From: GCA-003244245 sp963712995
GTDB lineage: Bacteria; Actinomycetota; Actinomycetes; Mycobacteriales; Pseudonocardiaceae
Assembly (NCBI GenBank): GCA_963712995.1
Contig: CAVQKH010000030.1
Location: 1 to 64,000, forward strand
DNA: 64,000 nt
Direction of reading: 5' to 3'
Part shown: in pieces, positions 51,805 through 60,653 of the stretch
Layout of the letters: every line of letters starts with the position of its first letter
How positions within the stretch are numbered: the stretch's first letter is position 1
Position numbers and translations under genes: made by a program
The notes under the pieces: generated by a model
What the model saw: the letters and a program-made list of their open reading frames with translations, nothing else
What the model was told of the DNA's origin: nothing
The model's database searches: none

Positions 51805-51847
51805 CCTGCCCGACAGGCCATGACCGCGCTTGACCTGCCCGGCAGGC
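51805..51847. promoter_or_regulatory. Two direct copies of dyad CCTGCCCGRCAGGC
   Basis: CCTGCCCGACAGGC (51805-51818) and CCTGCCCGGCAGGC (51834-51847) lie 29 bp apart, near three helical turns, between the TPR regulator and the radical SAM gene. Each is nearly self-complementary. They could bind a dimeric regulator of the cassette. The rest of 51700-52024 shows no gene. Confidence 0.5.
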
Positions 51848-52024
51848 ACTAACCGTGCTGTGTGCGAGCAAGCGCGAGTATGCAGAACGACAGTGGCGGT
51901 CCAGTCTGGCGCACTACCAGGCGGACGCTCCGCGCTTGGGCAGGGCAGCCAATGGTACAGGTGTCGTTACATACGGTGAACGGCGAATCGTGTCCATCCG
52001 CTTTGGGACTTGGGAGAGAACCAG

Positions 52025-53182
52025 ATGACCACCCGCGCTGACCTGCTGAGCATGGAACAGATCGAACGATTGCCCGAGCGTGCCCGTGAGGTCGTGGAGT
52101 ACCGCAAGAGCGGTCTGAGCCTGAATCACATTCAGGGCTGCCCGCTGGACTGCGCCTACTGCATCCGGCACACCTACGGTCTGTGGGACCAGCGCCAACC
52201 GCGCCGCCTCATGACCGACGCTGAAGCCGTGGAAGAACTGGTCAATCACCGGTACTTCCAGCCGCACGTGACGCCTGTGCAGGTGTTCAACCGGGCTACC
52301 GATCCGTTCCTGCCGAACGTCCGGCCGCACACCATCACCGTGCTCGAAGACCTCGATGATCGGGAGTTGACGAATCATGTCCTGGTCATCACGCGATACC
52401 AGATGAAGTCCGAGGATATCGATCGGCTCAACCAGCTCCAGCACCTCAAGGTGACGCTGCTTTTCACATACTCCGGCATCGTCAATATGAAGATCGAACC
52501 GTACCCGTCGGACGTGGCCGCCGAGTCGCTCCGGCTCATGAGCGCGCCGTCACCACGTAAGTACCGGACGATTTTGTACTGGCGTCCCCTGGTGCCGGGC
52601 CTGAACGACACCGATGAGCACTTGGAGCGTGCCCACGAACTGGCCGAGCATGCCGACGCCACAGTGTTTACCGGCCTGTTCTACCGTGACCAGATCGCCG
52701 ACTACTACAAGGCACAGGGGTTGCCCGAGCCCTACGAAGACACCGCGCGACGGAAGATCGTGCCCGAGACGTTGGAAAGGCGGGTGCTCGCGGTTTTCAC
52801 GTCAGCAACGCCGTTGTTCCGAAAGACCTCGTGTGCGGTGAGCTACGCGCATGGTCTACCCGATTACAATGGCCATTACGGCATCCGTGAACTCTGCGAC
52901 ATCTGCCCGCTGGATCAGCTTGAGCTGTGCGCCAACTCTCACCGTGTGCCGTCGCCCGATCGTATTCGGGAGCTGGCCCGCGACTTGCCGGAAGCTCGTG
53001 GTCTGACGGTCGTAGACATCACCGACCGCGCGGCTGTCGTGTCCGGGCTGGAGACTGAACAGCCGCGCTACTACCTGCAACACGCGCTCGGCTTCCAGAT
53101 TCACGACGTGCGTCACCCGCACGTCGTGCGGCGGCATGGCCGAGCCGACATCGGATGGAAGGACGCCAAGCACGATGGCTGA
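52025..53182 (+). CDS. Radical SAM protein
   Basis: 385 residues. The 4Fe-4S cluster motif CX3CX2C is in QGCPLDCAYCIRHTYG (about 39-46). ATDPFLPNVRP and LVITRYQM follow as in the spore-photoproduct-lyase-like branch. Three further Cys occur in SCAVSYA and LCDICPLDQLELC near the C-terminus, possibly an auxiliary site. The ATG at 52025 has GGGAGAG seven bases before it. The stop overlaps the exonuclease start by eight bases. Substrate unknown; the neighbours point to a nucleotide or nucleic acid. Confidence 0.8.
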   Translation: MTTRADLLSMEQIERLPERAREVVEYRKSGLSLNHIQGCPLDCAYCIRHTYGLWDQRQPRRLMTDAEAVEELVNHRYFQPHVTPVQVFNRATDPFLPNVRPHTITVLEDLDDRELTNHVLVITRYQMKSEDIDRLNQLQHLKVTLLFTYSGIVNMKIEPYPSDVAAESLRLMSAPSPRKYRTILYWRPLVPGLNDTDEHLERAHELAEHADATVFTGLFYRDQIADYYKAQGLPEPYEDTARRKIVPETLERRVLAVFTSATPLFRKTSCAVSYAHGLPDYNGHYGIRELCDICPLDQLELCANSHRVPSPDRIRELARDLPEARGLTVVDITDRAAVVSGLETEQPRYYLQHALGFQIHDVRHPHVVRRHGRADIGWKDAKHDG

Positions 53183-53768
53183 CTGGACGAGCCTCACCTA
53201 CGTGGTCGTAGACGTTGAGGGCAACGGTCAGCAGCCGCCCGATCTGGTGGAGCTGGCCGCCGTGCCGATCGTTGGTGGTGTCATCGGGGAGCCGGTGAGC
53301 TGGCTGGTCAAGCCGGACGAGCCGATCAAGCGCTTCGCCACCCGGATTCACGGACTGACCAACAAGGACGTAGCCGACGCTCCGGTGTTCGCGGGTATCA
53401 AGGATGACGTGCTGCGCGCCCTTGATGCTGACGCACTCATCGCCCACAACGCGCACATCGATGTTGGGGTCCTTGAGCGAAAGCTCGGTGACTGGCAGTG
53501 CCCCGAGATCCTCGACACGCTCAAGCTCGCCCGCCGTTTGCTGCCTGGTCAGGAGAGCTACCGGCTCGGCACGTTGGTCGAGGCGCTCAAGCTGGACAGC
53601 GAACTTCCTGAAGGGCTCACCCCCCACCGCGCCACCTACGACGCCTTGGTAGCGGCCCGCTTGTTCTTGCTGCTCGCCACCACGCCCGTCGGCCGTGCCC
53701 TGTCGCTGGACGAACTGCGGGGCGACTCATCGGGAGGGGGAGAGCGTGACGCTCCGGCCCTTTTCTGA
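53175..53768 (+). CDS. DEDDh-family 3'-5' exonuclease
   Basis: 197 residues, DnaQ/RNase T fold. The acidic residues are visible: DVEGNG (ExoI, DxE), AHNAHIDVGVLERKL (ExoII Asp) and HRATYDAL (ExoIII His and Asp). Removes 3' nucleotides from DNA or RNA. No polymerase or helicase domain is attached. It overlaps the radical SAM gene by eight bases and the kinase gene by 23, so the three are translated together. Confidence 0.85.
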   Translation: MADWTSLTYVVVDVEGNGQQPPDLVELAAVPIVGGVIGEPVSWLVKPDEPIKRFATRIHGLTNKDVADAPVFAGIKDDVLRALDADALIAHNAHIDVGVLERKLGDWQCPEILDTLKLARRLLPGQESYRLGTLVEALKLDSELPEGLTPHRATYDALVAARLFLLLATTPVGRALSLDELRGDSSGGGERDAPALF

Positions 53769-54387
53769 CCGTGAGCGGGGTGTGTTCGTCAGCGTTGACG
53801 GCCCGAGCGGCGCCGGGAAATCGACCGTCGTTCAGCATCTGGCACAATTGCTCGTGGCCCATGGTGAAGACGTCCACGTGACGGCCGAGCCGAGTAATGG
53901 CCCTATCGGTCTCCTGTGCCGCGAGCTGACCGAGACGGTTACGGGTCACGCCCTGGCCTGCTTGTACGCGGCGGACAGGTACCACCACCTTGAGACGGAA
54001 GTCCGACCGAACACCGAAACCGGCCGGACCGTCATCTCCGACCGCTACATTCCCTCCGGCTTGGTGATGCAGCGCTTCGACGGCATCGACCCGGCGTTCC
54101 TCTGGCAGCTCAACGCCAGCGCTGATCGGCCTGACTTAGCCGTGATCCTGGAAGCCGACGCCGAGGTCATCTCGGAACGGCTGCGCGAGCGCGGGCCGCA
54201 TAATCGCTTCCAGCTCTCGCCGGGCAGCAGTCACGCTGAAGTCCGCTTCTACCGGCAGGCCACCGAGCGGTTGATCCAAGCCGGTTTCGACGTGCTGCGG
54301 GTGGACTGTAACCAGCGGCCACCAGATCGGTCCGCGGCCTTCATCCGCGACCGGCTGATGACCCTCTTCGCTCCCGGCAAGGAGTGA
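53746..54387 (+). CDS. Thymidylate-kinase-like nucleotide kinase
   Basis: 213 residues. P-loop GPSGAGKST, then TAEPSNGPIG at the place of the TREPGGT motif of TMP kinase (its Arg is Ala here), the LYAADRYHH helix, DRYIPSGLVMQ and a lid RLRERGPHNRF. It is TMP-kinase-like but probably with altered substrate specificity; the housekeeping tmk is expected elsewhere. The GTG at 53746 follows GGGAGGGGG. Third gene of the cassette. Confidence 0.8.
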   Translation: MTLRPFSDRERGVFVSVDGPSGAGKSTVVQHLAQLLVAHGEDVHVTAEPSNGPIGLLCRELTETVTGHALACLYAADRYHHLETEVRPNTETGRTVISDRYIPSGLVMQRFDGIDPAFLWQLNASADRPDLAVILEADAEVISERLRERGPHNRFQLSPGSSHAEVRFYRQATERLIQAGFDVLRVDCNQRPPDRSAAFIRDRLMTLFAPGKE

Positions 54388-54463
54388 AGAGGGTCGGGAG
54401 CGTAGAGCGGTGGGTGTTCGGACCCGTACGCTCCGGGGTAGGCCGATGCGGGGGTAGGAAAAG

Positions 54464-55987
54464 ATGGCGCAGACCACGAACAACGGCCAGCCGCCGATCC
54501 GGGAGAAGACGGCCCGCTTCGCCTCGGTGGATCCGCGGACCGGTGAGATTGTCGACCACCACCCGGTGTGTGACGGGACAGCGGTGCGAGCGGCCGTCGC
54601 TCGCGCGCAGGAGGCGGCCGCATGGTGGGGCGGGCTCGGGTTCGCCGGACGCCGCCGCCGGCTGCGCTCCTGGTGCGCGGCGCTGAGCCGACGGATCGAC
54701 GAGCTGGCCGAGCTGATCACCATGGAGACCGGCAAGCCGCGCGATGATGCCCGGCTGGAATGCGTACTCGTGGTCACGCACCTGGATTGGGCCGCGCGCA
54801 ACGCCGAGCAGGTGCTGCGCCGCCGCCGGGTGGGATCGGGCCTGCTGATGTTCCATGAGGCGGCGACGGTGGAATACCAGCCCTACGGCGTGATCGGCGT
54901 GATCGGCCCGTGGAACTATCCCGCGTACACGCCGATGGGCTCGATCGGCTACGCGCTGGCCGCAGGAAACGCCGTGGTGTTCAAGCCCAGCGAACTGACC
55001 CCCGGAGTGGGCCGGGCACTGGCGGCGAGCCTCGCTGCGGTGGTCCCCGAGCACCCGCTGTTGCAGGTCGTCACCGGGTTCGCCGAGACCGGGACCGCGC
55101 TGTGCCGGGCCGGTGTGGACAAGCTGGCGTTCACCGGGTCCACCGCCACCGCGAAGAAGGTGATGGCGACCTGCGCCGAGACCCTGACCCCGGTGGTGAT
55201 CGAATGCGGCGGCACCGACGCGCTGCTGGTGGATGCCGACGCCGACCTCGCCAAGGCCGCCGCGGCCGCTGTCTGGGGTGCGATGGCCAACGCCGGGCAG
55301 ACCTGCGTCGGCGTGGAGCGGGTCTACGTCGTCGAGGCCGTCGCCCAGGAGCTGACCGAGCGGATCGTCGCCCAGACGCGGCGGCTGCGAATCGGCGGTG
55401 ACCCCGGTGCGGACCTCGGCCCGATCACCAGGCCCGACCAGGTCGACGTGATCCGCGATCACCTCACCGACGCGCTGGCCCACGGCGCCACGACGCTGGT
55501 CGGTGGTGTGGAGTCGGTCCGCCCGCCCTTCGTGGAGCCGATGGTGCTGACCGACGTCCCGGAAACCTCGACCGCGGTGACCGAGGAGACCTTCGGCCCG
55601 ACCCTCACGGTGCACCGGGTCGCGAACCTGGACGACGCTGTGCGGCGGGTCAATGCCGGCCGCTACGGGCTGGGTGCGGCGGTGTTCTCCCGGCACCGTG
55701 GCGTCGAGATCGCCGGCAGGCTGCGATGCGGGATGGTGGCGGTCAACAGCGTGATCTCCTACGCTGCGGTGCCCTCGCTGCCCTTCGGCGGGGTCGGTGA
55801 CTCCGGATTCGGGCGGATCCACGGTGCTGACGGGCTGCGGGAGTTCACCCGGGCCAAGTCGGTCACCCGCCGCCGGTTCCGTCCCCCGGTGGAGGTGCTC
55901 ACCTTCGCCCGCCCGGCCTGGGCGGTTCGGTTGCTACTGAGGATTGTCCGGGTGCTTTACGGTCGCGGAGCGGGAGGCACGAGATGA
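54464..55987 (+). CDS. NAD(P)-dependent aldehyde dehydrogenase
   Basis: 507 residues. Cofactor and catalytic motifs: GPWNYPAYTP, FTGSTATAKK, the general base in VIECGGTD and the nucleophile in NAGQTCVGVERVYV. A C-terminal hydrophobic stretch (WAVRLLLRIVRVLY) suggests membrane attachment like fatty aldehyde dehydrogenases. Oxidises an aldehyde to the acid. The stop overlaps the next gene by four bases. Confidence 0.92.
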   Translation: MAQTTNNGQPPIREKTARFASVDPRTGEIVDHHPVCDGTAVRAAVARAQEAAAWWGGLGFAGRRRRLRSWCAALSRRIDELAELITMETGKPRDDARLECVLVVTHLDWAARNAEQVLRRRRVGSGLLMFHEAATVEYQPYGVIGVIGPWNYPAYTPMGSIGYALAAGNAVVFKPSELTPGVGRALAASLAAVVPEHPLLQVVTGFAETGTALCRAGVDKLAFTGSTATAKKVMATCAETLTPVVIECGGTDALLVDADADLAKAAAAAVWGAMANAGQTCVGVERVYVVEAVAQELTERIVAQTRRLRIGGDPGADLGPITRPDQVDVIRDHLTDALAHGATTLVGGVESVRPPFVEPMVLTDVPETSTAVTEETFGPTLTVHRVANLDDAVRRVNAGRYGLGAAVFSRHRGVEIAGRLRCGMVAVNSVISYAAVPSLPFGGVGDSGFGRIHGADGLREFTRAKSVTRRRFRPPVEVLTFARPAWAVRLLLRIVRVLYGRGAGGTR

Positions 55988-57756
55988 CTCAGATCAAGAC
56001 GGTCGGCGTGGTGGGGATGGGCACGATGGGCGCCGGGATCGCCGAGGTGCTGGCCCGTACCGGGATCGACGTGCTGGCCGTTGAGCTCGATGAGCACGGG
56101 GTGAGCCGAGGTCGGGGACATCTCGAACACTCCACCGGGCGTGCCCTGGAACGCGGCAAGCTCGACGAGGTGGCCCGCCGCGAGCTGCTCAGCAGGATCG
56201 GTTTCACCACGAACCTGGCCGATCTGCGCGAGGTGGACCTCGTGATCGAGGCCGTGCCCGAGCGCCTGGATCTCAAGAGCCGGATCTTCGCCGAGCTGGA
56301 CGGGATCGTGCGCAGCGATGTCGTGCTGGCATCCAACACCTCCAGTTTGTCGATCACCGAGCTCGCGGTGCAGACCAAGCGGCCGGACCGGGTCATCGGG
56401 ATGCATTTCTTCAACCCGGCGCCGGTACTCAAGCTGGTCGAGGTGGTGCGCACGGTGGTCACCGATCCCGACGTCATCAGCGCCGTCACCGAGCTGGCGA
56501 GCACGCTGGGCAAGACGCCGGTGGTGGTGGGGGACCGGGCCGGGTTCATCGCCAACGGGCTGCTGTTCGGCTACCTCAACCACGCGGCGAGCATGTTCGA
56601 GCAGTCCTACGCCACCCGGGAAGATCTCGACGCGGCGATGCGCTTCGGCTGCGCGTACCCGATGGGACCGCTGGCGCTGCTGGACCTGATCGGCCTGGAC
56701 ACCGCCTACAAGATCCTCGACGCGCTGTACCACCAATCCCGGGACCGGTTGCACGCGCCGGTGCCGGTGCTCAAACAGATGATCACCGCGGGGCTGCTGG
56801 GCCGGAAGTCGGGCCGCGGCTTCTACACTTACGCGGGGCAGGACTCCTCCACCGTGGTACCCGATGCCGCCACCCCGGCCGGCGATGAGTCTGGCGCGGC
56901 GACCCGCCCGATCGGCGCGGTCGGGGTGGTGGGCACCGGGACGATGGCCACCGGCATCGTCGAGGTACTCGCCAAGGGCGGCCACGAGGTGATCGTCCGG
57001 GGTCGCAGTACCAGCCGGACCGACGCGGCGGTGTCGGCGATCACCCGTTCGTTGGACAAGGCCGTCAACCGCGGCAAGCTCGCCGAGGATGCCCGCGACG
57101 CCGCCCTCGCGCGGATCACGACCACCACCTCCCTGGACGACTTCGGTGATGTCGACCTGGTGGTGGAGGCGGTGGCCGAGGAGCTGGAGGTCAAGCGCGG
57201 GATCTTCGCCACCCTCGACGAGGTGTGCAAGCCCGGAGCGATCCTGGCGACCACCACGTCGTCGCTACCGGTGGTGGAGTGCGCGGCGGCCACCTCCCGC
57301 CCGGGTGATGTGGTGGGGATGCACTTCTTCAACCCCGCTCCGATCATGAAGCTGGTCGAGGTGGTGACCACCATCGCCACCACTCCCGACGTGGCGGCCA
57401 CCGCCCGCCAGCTCGCCCGTTCGCTCGGCAAGGTGCCGGTGACCTGCGGTGACCGCGCTGGTTTCATCGTCAACGCGCTGCTGTTCCCGTACTTGAACGA
57501 CGCGGTGCGGATGCTGGAGGCGCATTACGCCTCAGCAGATGACATCGACACCGCGATGATGGTCGGCGCCGCGTTGCCGATGGGCCCCTTCGCGCTGCTC
57601 GACGTGGTCGGCTTGGACGTCTCGCTGGCCATCCAGCGCAGCCTCTACCAGGAGTTCCGCGAGCCCGGCTACGCCCCGGCCCCCCTGCTGGAGAAGCTGG
57701 TCACCGCCGGTCGCCTGGGCCGCAAGACTCGCAAGGGCTTCCGCGACTACTCGTGA
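55984..57756 (+). CDS. Tandem-fused 3-hydroxyacyl-CoA (hydroxybutyryl-CoA) dehydrogenase
   Basis: 590 residues made of two complete 3-hydroxybutyryl-CoA dehydrogenase modules (about 1-288 and 308-590). Module 1 has GMGTMG, SNTSSL and the catalytic His/Glu in GMHFFNPAPVLKLVEVV. Module 2 repeats this, but GxGxxG reads GTGTMA, and the substrate-binding Asn of SNTSS is Thr (TTTSSL). The His/Glu pair is kept in both. Oxidises or reduces 3-hydroxyacyl-CoA with NAD(P). Module 2 may be impaired or shifted in cofactor. Supplies C4 units toward Ccr. Confidence 0.9.
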   Translation: MTQIKTVGVVGMGTMGAGIAEVLARTGIDVLAVELDEHGVSRGRGHLEHSTGRALERGKLDEVARRELLSRIGFTTNLADLREVDLVIEAVPERLDLKSRIFAELDGIVRSDVVLASNTSSLSITELAVQTKRPDRVIGMHFFNPAPVLKLVEVVRTVVTDPDVISAVTELASTLGKTPVVVGDRAGFIANGLLFGYLNHAASMFEQSYATREDLDAAMRFGCAYPMGPLALLDLIGLDTAYKILDALYHQSRDRLHAPVPVLKQMITAGLLGRKSGRGFYTYAGQDSSTVVPDAATPAGDESGAATRPIGAVGVVGTGTMATGIVEVLAKGGHEVIVRGRSTSRTDAAVSAITRSLDKAVNRGKLAEDARDAALARITTTTSLDDFGDVDLVVEAVAEELEVKRGIFATLDEVCKPGAILATTTSSLPVVECAAATSRPGDVVGMHFFNPAPIMKLVEVVTTIATTPDVAATARQLARSLGKVPVTCGDRAGFIVNALLFPYLNDAVRMLEAHYASADDIDTAMMVGAALPMGPFALLDVVGLDVSLAIQRSLYQEFREPGYAPAPLLEKLVTAGRLGRKTRKGFRDYS

Positions 57757-57759
57757 CGC

Positions 57760-57981
57760 TCAGCCGCAGCAGCCTCCACCGCAACACCCGCCCGCTGGAG
57801 CAGGGGACCGGCTCGTCACGGCTCCGGGCTGCGCGCCGCCGGACAACGCGACGGTGGAGAGCAGCCGGACGGTGTCGGCGTGCCCGGACGGGCACTGGGC
57901 GGGGTCTCTCGACGCGGTCATCGGCCGGCTGAGTTCGAAGGTCGTCGAGCACTCCCGGCACCGGAACTCGTAGCGTGGCAT
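57760..57981 (-). CDS. FmdB-like zinc ribbon protein
   Basis: 73 residues. PRYEFRCRECSTTFELSRPM is the FmdB/CxxC_CXXC_SSSS start. The second knuckle is CPSGH rather than CPxC, so zinc binding may use His. It ends with a Gly/Cys tail AGGCCGGGCCG. Function unknown. Divergent from the next gene by 34 bases containing the dyad GGTATTACC (57997-58005). Confidence 0.8.
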   Translation of the reverse strand: MPRYEFRCRECSTTFELSRPMTASRDPAQCPSGHADTVRLLSTVALSGGAQPGAVTSRSPAPAGGCCGGGCCG

Positions 57982-58015
57982 GGGTCGCAGCCTACTGGTA
58001 TTACCGTTGGTAGTG

Positions 58016-58312
58016 ATGCCGCGACGCAAGCTCCCACGCCGTGCTGCCGCCCCATCCTCTGAGGTGAGTGGGGCGGGTTGGGCGCGAGTGGAGCGCGGAG
58101 GTGACGGAGACTGGCTGGTCCGGACAGTGCCCGGTGAGCAGGCCCTCAAGACCTACCGGTGCCCGGGCTGTGACCACGAGATCGAGCCTGGTGTCGCGCA
58201 CGTGGTGGCCTGGCCGGCCGCGGAGCAGGGATCAGCCGCCGAGCGGCGACACTGGCACCGTGGGTGCTGGAGCGCCCGGACCCGCCGGGCACCCACTCGC
58301 AGGCAGTGGTGA
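58016..58312 (+). CDS. Conserved small zinc-ribbon-like protein
   Basis: 98 residues. Basic N-terminus PRRKLPRR, then DGDWLVRTVPGEQALKTYRC and PGCDHEIEPGVAHVV, and RRHWHRGCW near the end. Cys/His spacing suggests a treble-clef or zinc ribbon. The family is widespread in actinobacteria and is sometimes annotated ATP/GTP-binding without evidence. ATG at 58016 fits the family start. Confidence 0.7.
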   Translation: MPRRKLPRRAAAPSSEVSGAGWARVERGGDGDWLVRTVPGEQALKTYRCPGCDHEIEPGVAHVVAWPAAEQGSAAERRHWHRGCWSARTRRAPTRRQW

Positions 58313-58320
58313 GGCGGGCG

Positions 58321-59205
58321 TCAGTCCTGCGGAGCTGGCTCGCCGGCGAGCACGTCGTCTTCTCCCGGAGCGGGCGAGAGCTGCTGCAGGGCTTCCGCCA
58401 GCTTCGAGCTCACCGATTCCAGCTGGCCGGTGACCTGGTGGTGCAACGTGCGCAGCGTCTCAACCTGCCGGGTGGCCGCTCGCACCCGGGCGACCGCCGT
58501 CTGGTCCGCCTCGGTCACCAGCCGGCGGGCCACGTCGGTGGCCTCATCGACGCGCCGTTTCGCCTCGGCCTTGCTGCTCGCCTCCTCCTGCGCCAGCTCC
58601 CGTGCCGCGTCGCGGCGCCGGGCCGACATGGTGATGTCGAAGTCCTCCTCGACCTGTTGGCGGCGGGCCGTCGACTCGGCATCGAACTGCTGGGCTCGCT
58701 GCTGGGCCTGCGTCAAGATCTCCTCACCCTGGCGGCGCGCATCGGCCACGGCCTGTTCGTGTTCGGCCTCCATCGTCGAGCGCTGCTGCATCGCCTCGGC
58801 GACCATCGCCTCGTAGCGAGCACGCAACTCGCTCGCCTCGCGCTCGACGGCGGCCCTGGTCGCCTCGGCAGCCGTGGTGGCCTTGGCGATGATCTCCGCG
58901 GCCTCACTCTGCGCGCTGCGCAGCAGGTGCACCACTCGCTCGCTCATGCCTTCGACGGTGGTGGGTGGTGCGGCGAGCCGCTTGATCTGAGCGCGCTGAT
59001 CGTCGATCTCGGAGCGGGCCGCCTCCAGCGCTCGGGTCAGCTCGGCGGCCTGCGCCGCGCCGGCATCCCGATCCGCCACCGCGAGCGCTAGATCTGCCCG
59101 CAACTGCTCGAGCTGGTAGTCCACCTGCGTGCAGTCGTATCCACGGCGGACGACGTCGAACGTGGACCGCATCGGAAGCAGATCGCGATCATCGACTGAG
59201 CCCAT
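58321..59205 (-). CDS. DivIVA-like coiled-coil protein
   Basis: 294 residues. A DivIVA-type N-terminus (STFDVVRRGYDCTQVDYQLE, about 12-40) with the FDxVRRGYD signature is followed by about 220 residues of charged coiled coil. The C-terminus is acidic. Such proteins mark curved membrane and organise polar growth or cytoskeleton in actinobacteria (compare Wag31, FilP). It is probably a paralogue rather than the essential DivIVA. Confidence 0.82.
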   Translation of the reverse strand: MGSVDDRDLLPMRSTFDVVRRGYDCTQVDYQLEQLRADLALAVADRDAGAAQAAELTRALEAARSEIDDQRAQIKRLAAPPTTVEGMSERVVHLLRSAQSEAAEIIAKATTAAEATRAAVEREASELRARYEAMVAEAMQQRSTMEAEHEQAVADARRQGEEILTQAQQRAQQFDAESTARRQQVEEDFDITMSARRRDAARELAQEEASSKAEAKRRVDEATDVARRLVTEADQTAVARVRAATRQVETLRTLHHQVTGQLESVSSKLAEALQQLSPAPGEDDVLAGEPAPQD

Positions 59206-59255
59206 GCGGCCACGTTACTCGGGTGCTGGGGGTTGACAGGTCAGCCGTCTGGGGT

Positions 59256-60587
59256 TCAGACCCCTCGGAAGCGGTTGATGGAGTTCAGGTGCACCTCCCG
59301 AAGCTCAGGGTTGCGCACGCCCAGACCTTCTTCGGGTGCCAGGCAGAGCACACCCACTTTGCCCTGGTGAATGTTGGAGTGCATGTCGTGAGCTGCCTGC
59401 CCGGTCTGCTCCAGCGGGTAGACCCGCGACAGCGTCGGGTGAACCTTGCCCTTGGCGATCAGCCGGTTGGCCTCCCACGCCTCCCGGTAGTTGGCGAAAT
59501 GCGAGCCTACGATCCGCTTGAGGTTCATCCAGAGGTAGCGGTTGTCGTAGATGTGGTTGAAGCCGGAGGTGGAGGCGCAGGTGACGATCGTGCCGCCCCT
59601 TTTGGCGACGTAGACGCTGGCGCCGAAGGTCTCCCGCCCTGGGTGTTCGAAGACGATGTCGGGGTCATCACCCCCGGTGAGCTCTCGAATCTTGGTGCCG
59701 AAGCGCTTCCACTCCCGCGGATCCTGGTTGTGCTCGTCCTTCCAGAACTTGTAGCCCTCCGCGTTGCGGTCGATGACCAGATCGGCCCCCATCCGCCGGC
59801 AGATCTCCGCCTTTTCCGGGCTGGAGACCACGCAGACCGGGATACCGCCGCCGCCCAGCGCCATCTGTGTCGCATACGAGCCCAGCCCACCGGAGGCGCC
59901 CCAGATGAGTACCGTGTCGCCCTGTTTCATATCCGCGCCGTTGCGGGAGACCAACTGCCGGTAGGCGGTGGAATTGACCAGACCCGGGCTGGCGGCCTCC
60001 TCCCAGGTGAGGTGAACCGGTTTGGGCATCAGCTGGTTGGACTTCACCAGCGCCAGTTCGGCAAGGCCGCCGAAATTCGTCTCGAAACCCCAGATACGCT
60101 GCTCGGGATCGAGCATGGTGTCGCTGTGCCCGTCCGGGTGCTCCAACTCGACGGACAGGCAGTGCGCCACCACGTCGTCGCCCGGGCTCCAGGCGTTCAC
60201 CCCGGCTCCGGTGCGCAGCACCACGCCGGCCAGGTCCGATCCGACCACGTGGTAGGGCAGGTCGTGCCGGGCGGCCAACGGGGAGATTCGCCCGTAGCGC
60301 TTGAGGAACCCGAAGGTGGGCAGCGGTTCGAAGATCGATGTCCAGACGGTGTTGTAGTTGACCGCACTGGCCATCACGGCGACCAGTGCCTCGCCCGGAC
60401 CCAGTTCCGGCACCGGGACGTCGTCCAGGTGCAGGGACTGGCGGGGGTCCTTGTCCCGGCTGGGCATGCCGGCGAACATGTCGGCCTCGTCGGCGTGGAC
60501 CGTGATTCCCCGGTAGGTCTCCGGCACCGGCAGTGAACCGATGGAATCGACGTCGTCGCTGAGGATGGCATCGAGGATCTTTTGCAC
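59256..60587 (-). CDS. ccr: Crotonyl-CoA carboxylase/reductase
   Basis: 443 residues. Reductive carboxylation of crotonyl-CoA with NADPH and CO2 to ethylmalonyl-CoA. Medium-chain dehydrogenase fold with NADPH loop WGASGGLGSYATQ. Typical Ccr segments: AVNYNTVWTSIFEP, GFETNFGGLAELALVK, VFEHPGRETFGASV and GSHFANYREAWEAN. With Ecm and the hydroxyacyl-CoA dehydrogenase it supports acetate assimilation or ethylmalonyl-CoA supply for polyketides. The promoter area holds the dyad TTGATATATCAA. Confidence 0.95.
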   Translation of the reverse strand: MQKILDAILSDDVDSIGSLPVPETYRGITVHADEADMFAGMPSRDKDPRQSLHLDDVPVPELGPGEALVAVMASAVNYNTVWTSIFEPLPTFGFLKRYGRISPLAARHDLPYHVVGSDLAGVVLRTGAGVNAWSPGDDVVAHCLSVELEHPDGHSDTMLDPEQRIWGFETNFGGLAELALVKSNQLMPKPVHLTWEEAASPGLVNSTAYRQLVSRNGADMKQGDTVLIWGASGGLGSYATQMALGGGGIPVCVVSSPEKAEICRRMGADLVIDRNAEGYKFWKDEHNQDPREWKRFGTKIRELTGGDDPDIVFEHPGRETFGASVYVAKRGGTIVTCASTSGFNHIYDNRYLWMNLKRIVGSHFANYREAWEANRLIAKGKVHPTLSRVYPLEQTGQAAHDMHSNIHQGKVGVLCLAPEEGLGVRNPELREVHLNSINRFRGV

Positions 60588-60653
60588 GGTTGTCCCTTCC
60601 CGCTACGCACGTCCACCCAGTTTGGGAGTAGCCGATTACGCAGACGGTACCGA

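Noticed and set aside
52025..53182. Radical SAM protein as a viperin homologue
   Set aside because: CX3CX2C and a kinase neighbour fit, but the surrounding sequence looks nearer to spore-photoproduct-lyase-like proteins; cannot be decided by reading.
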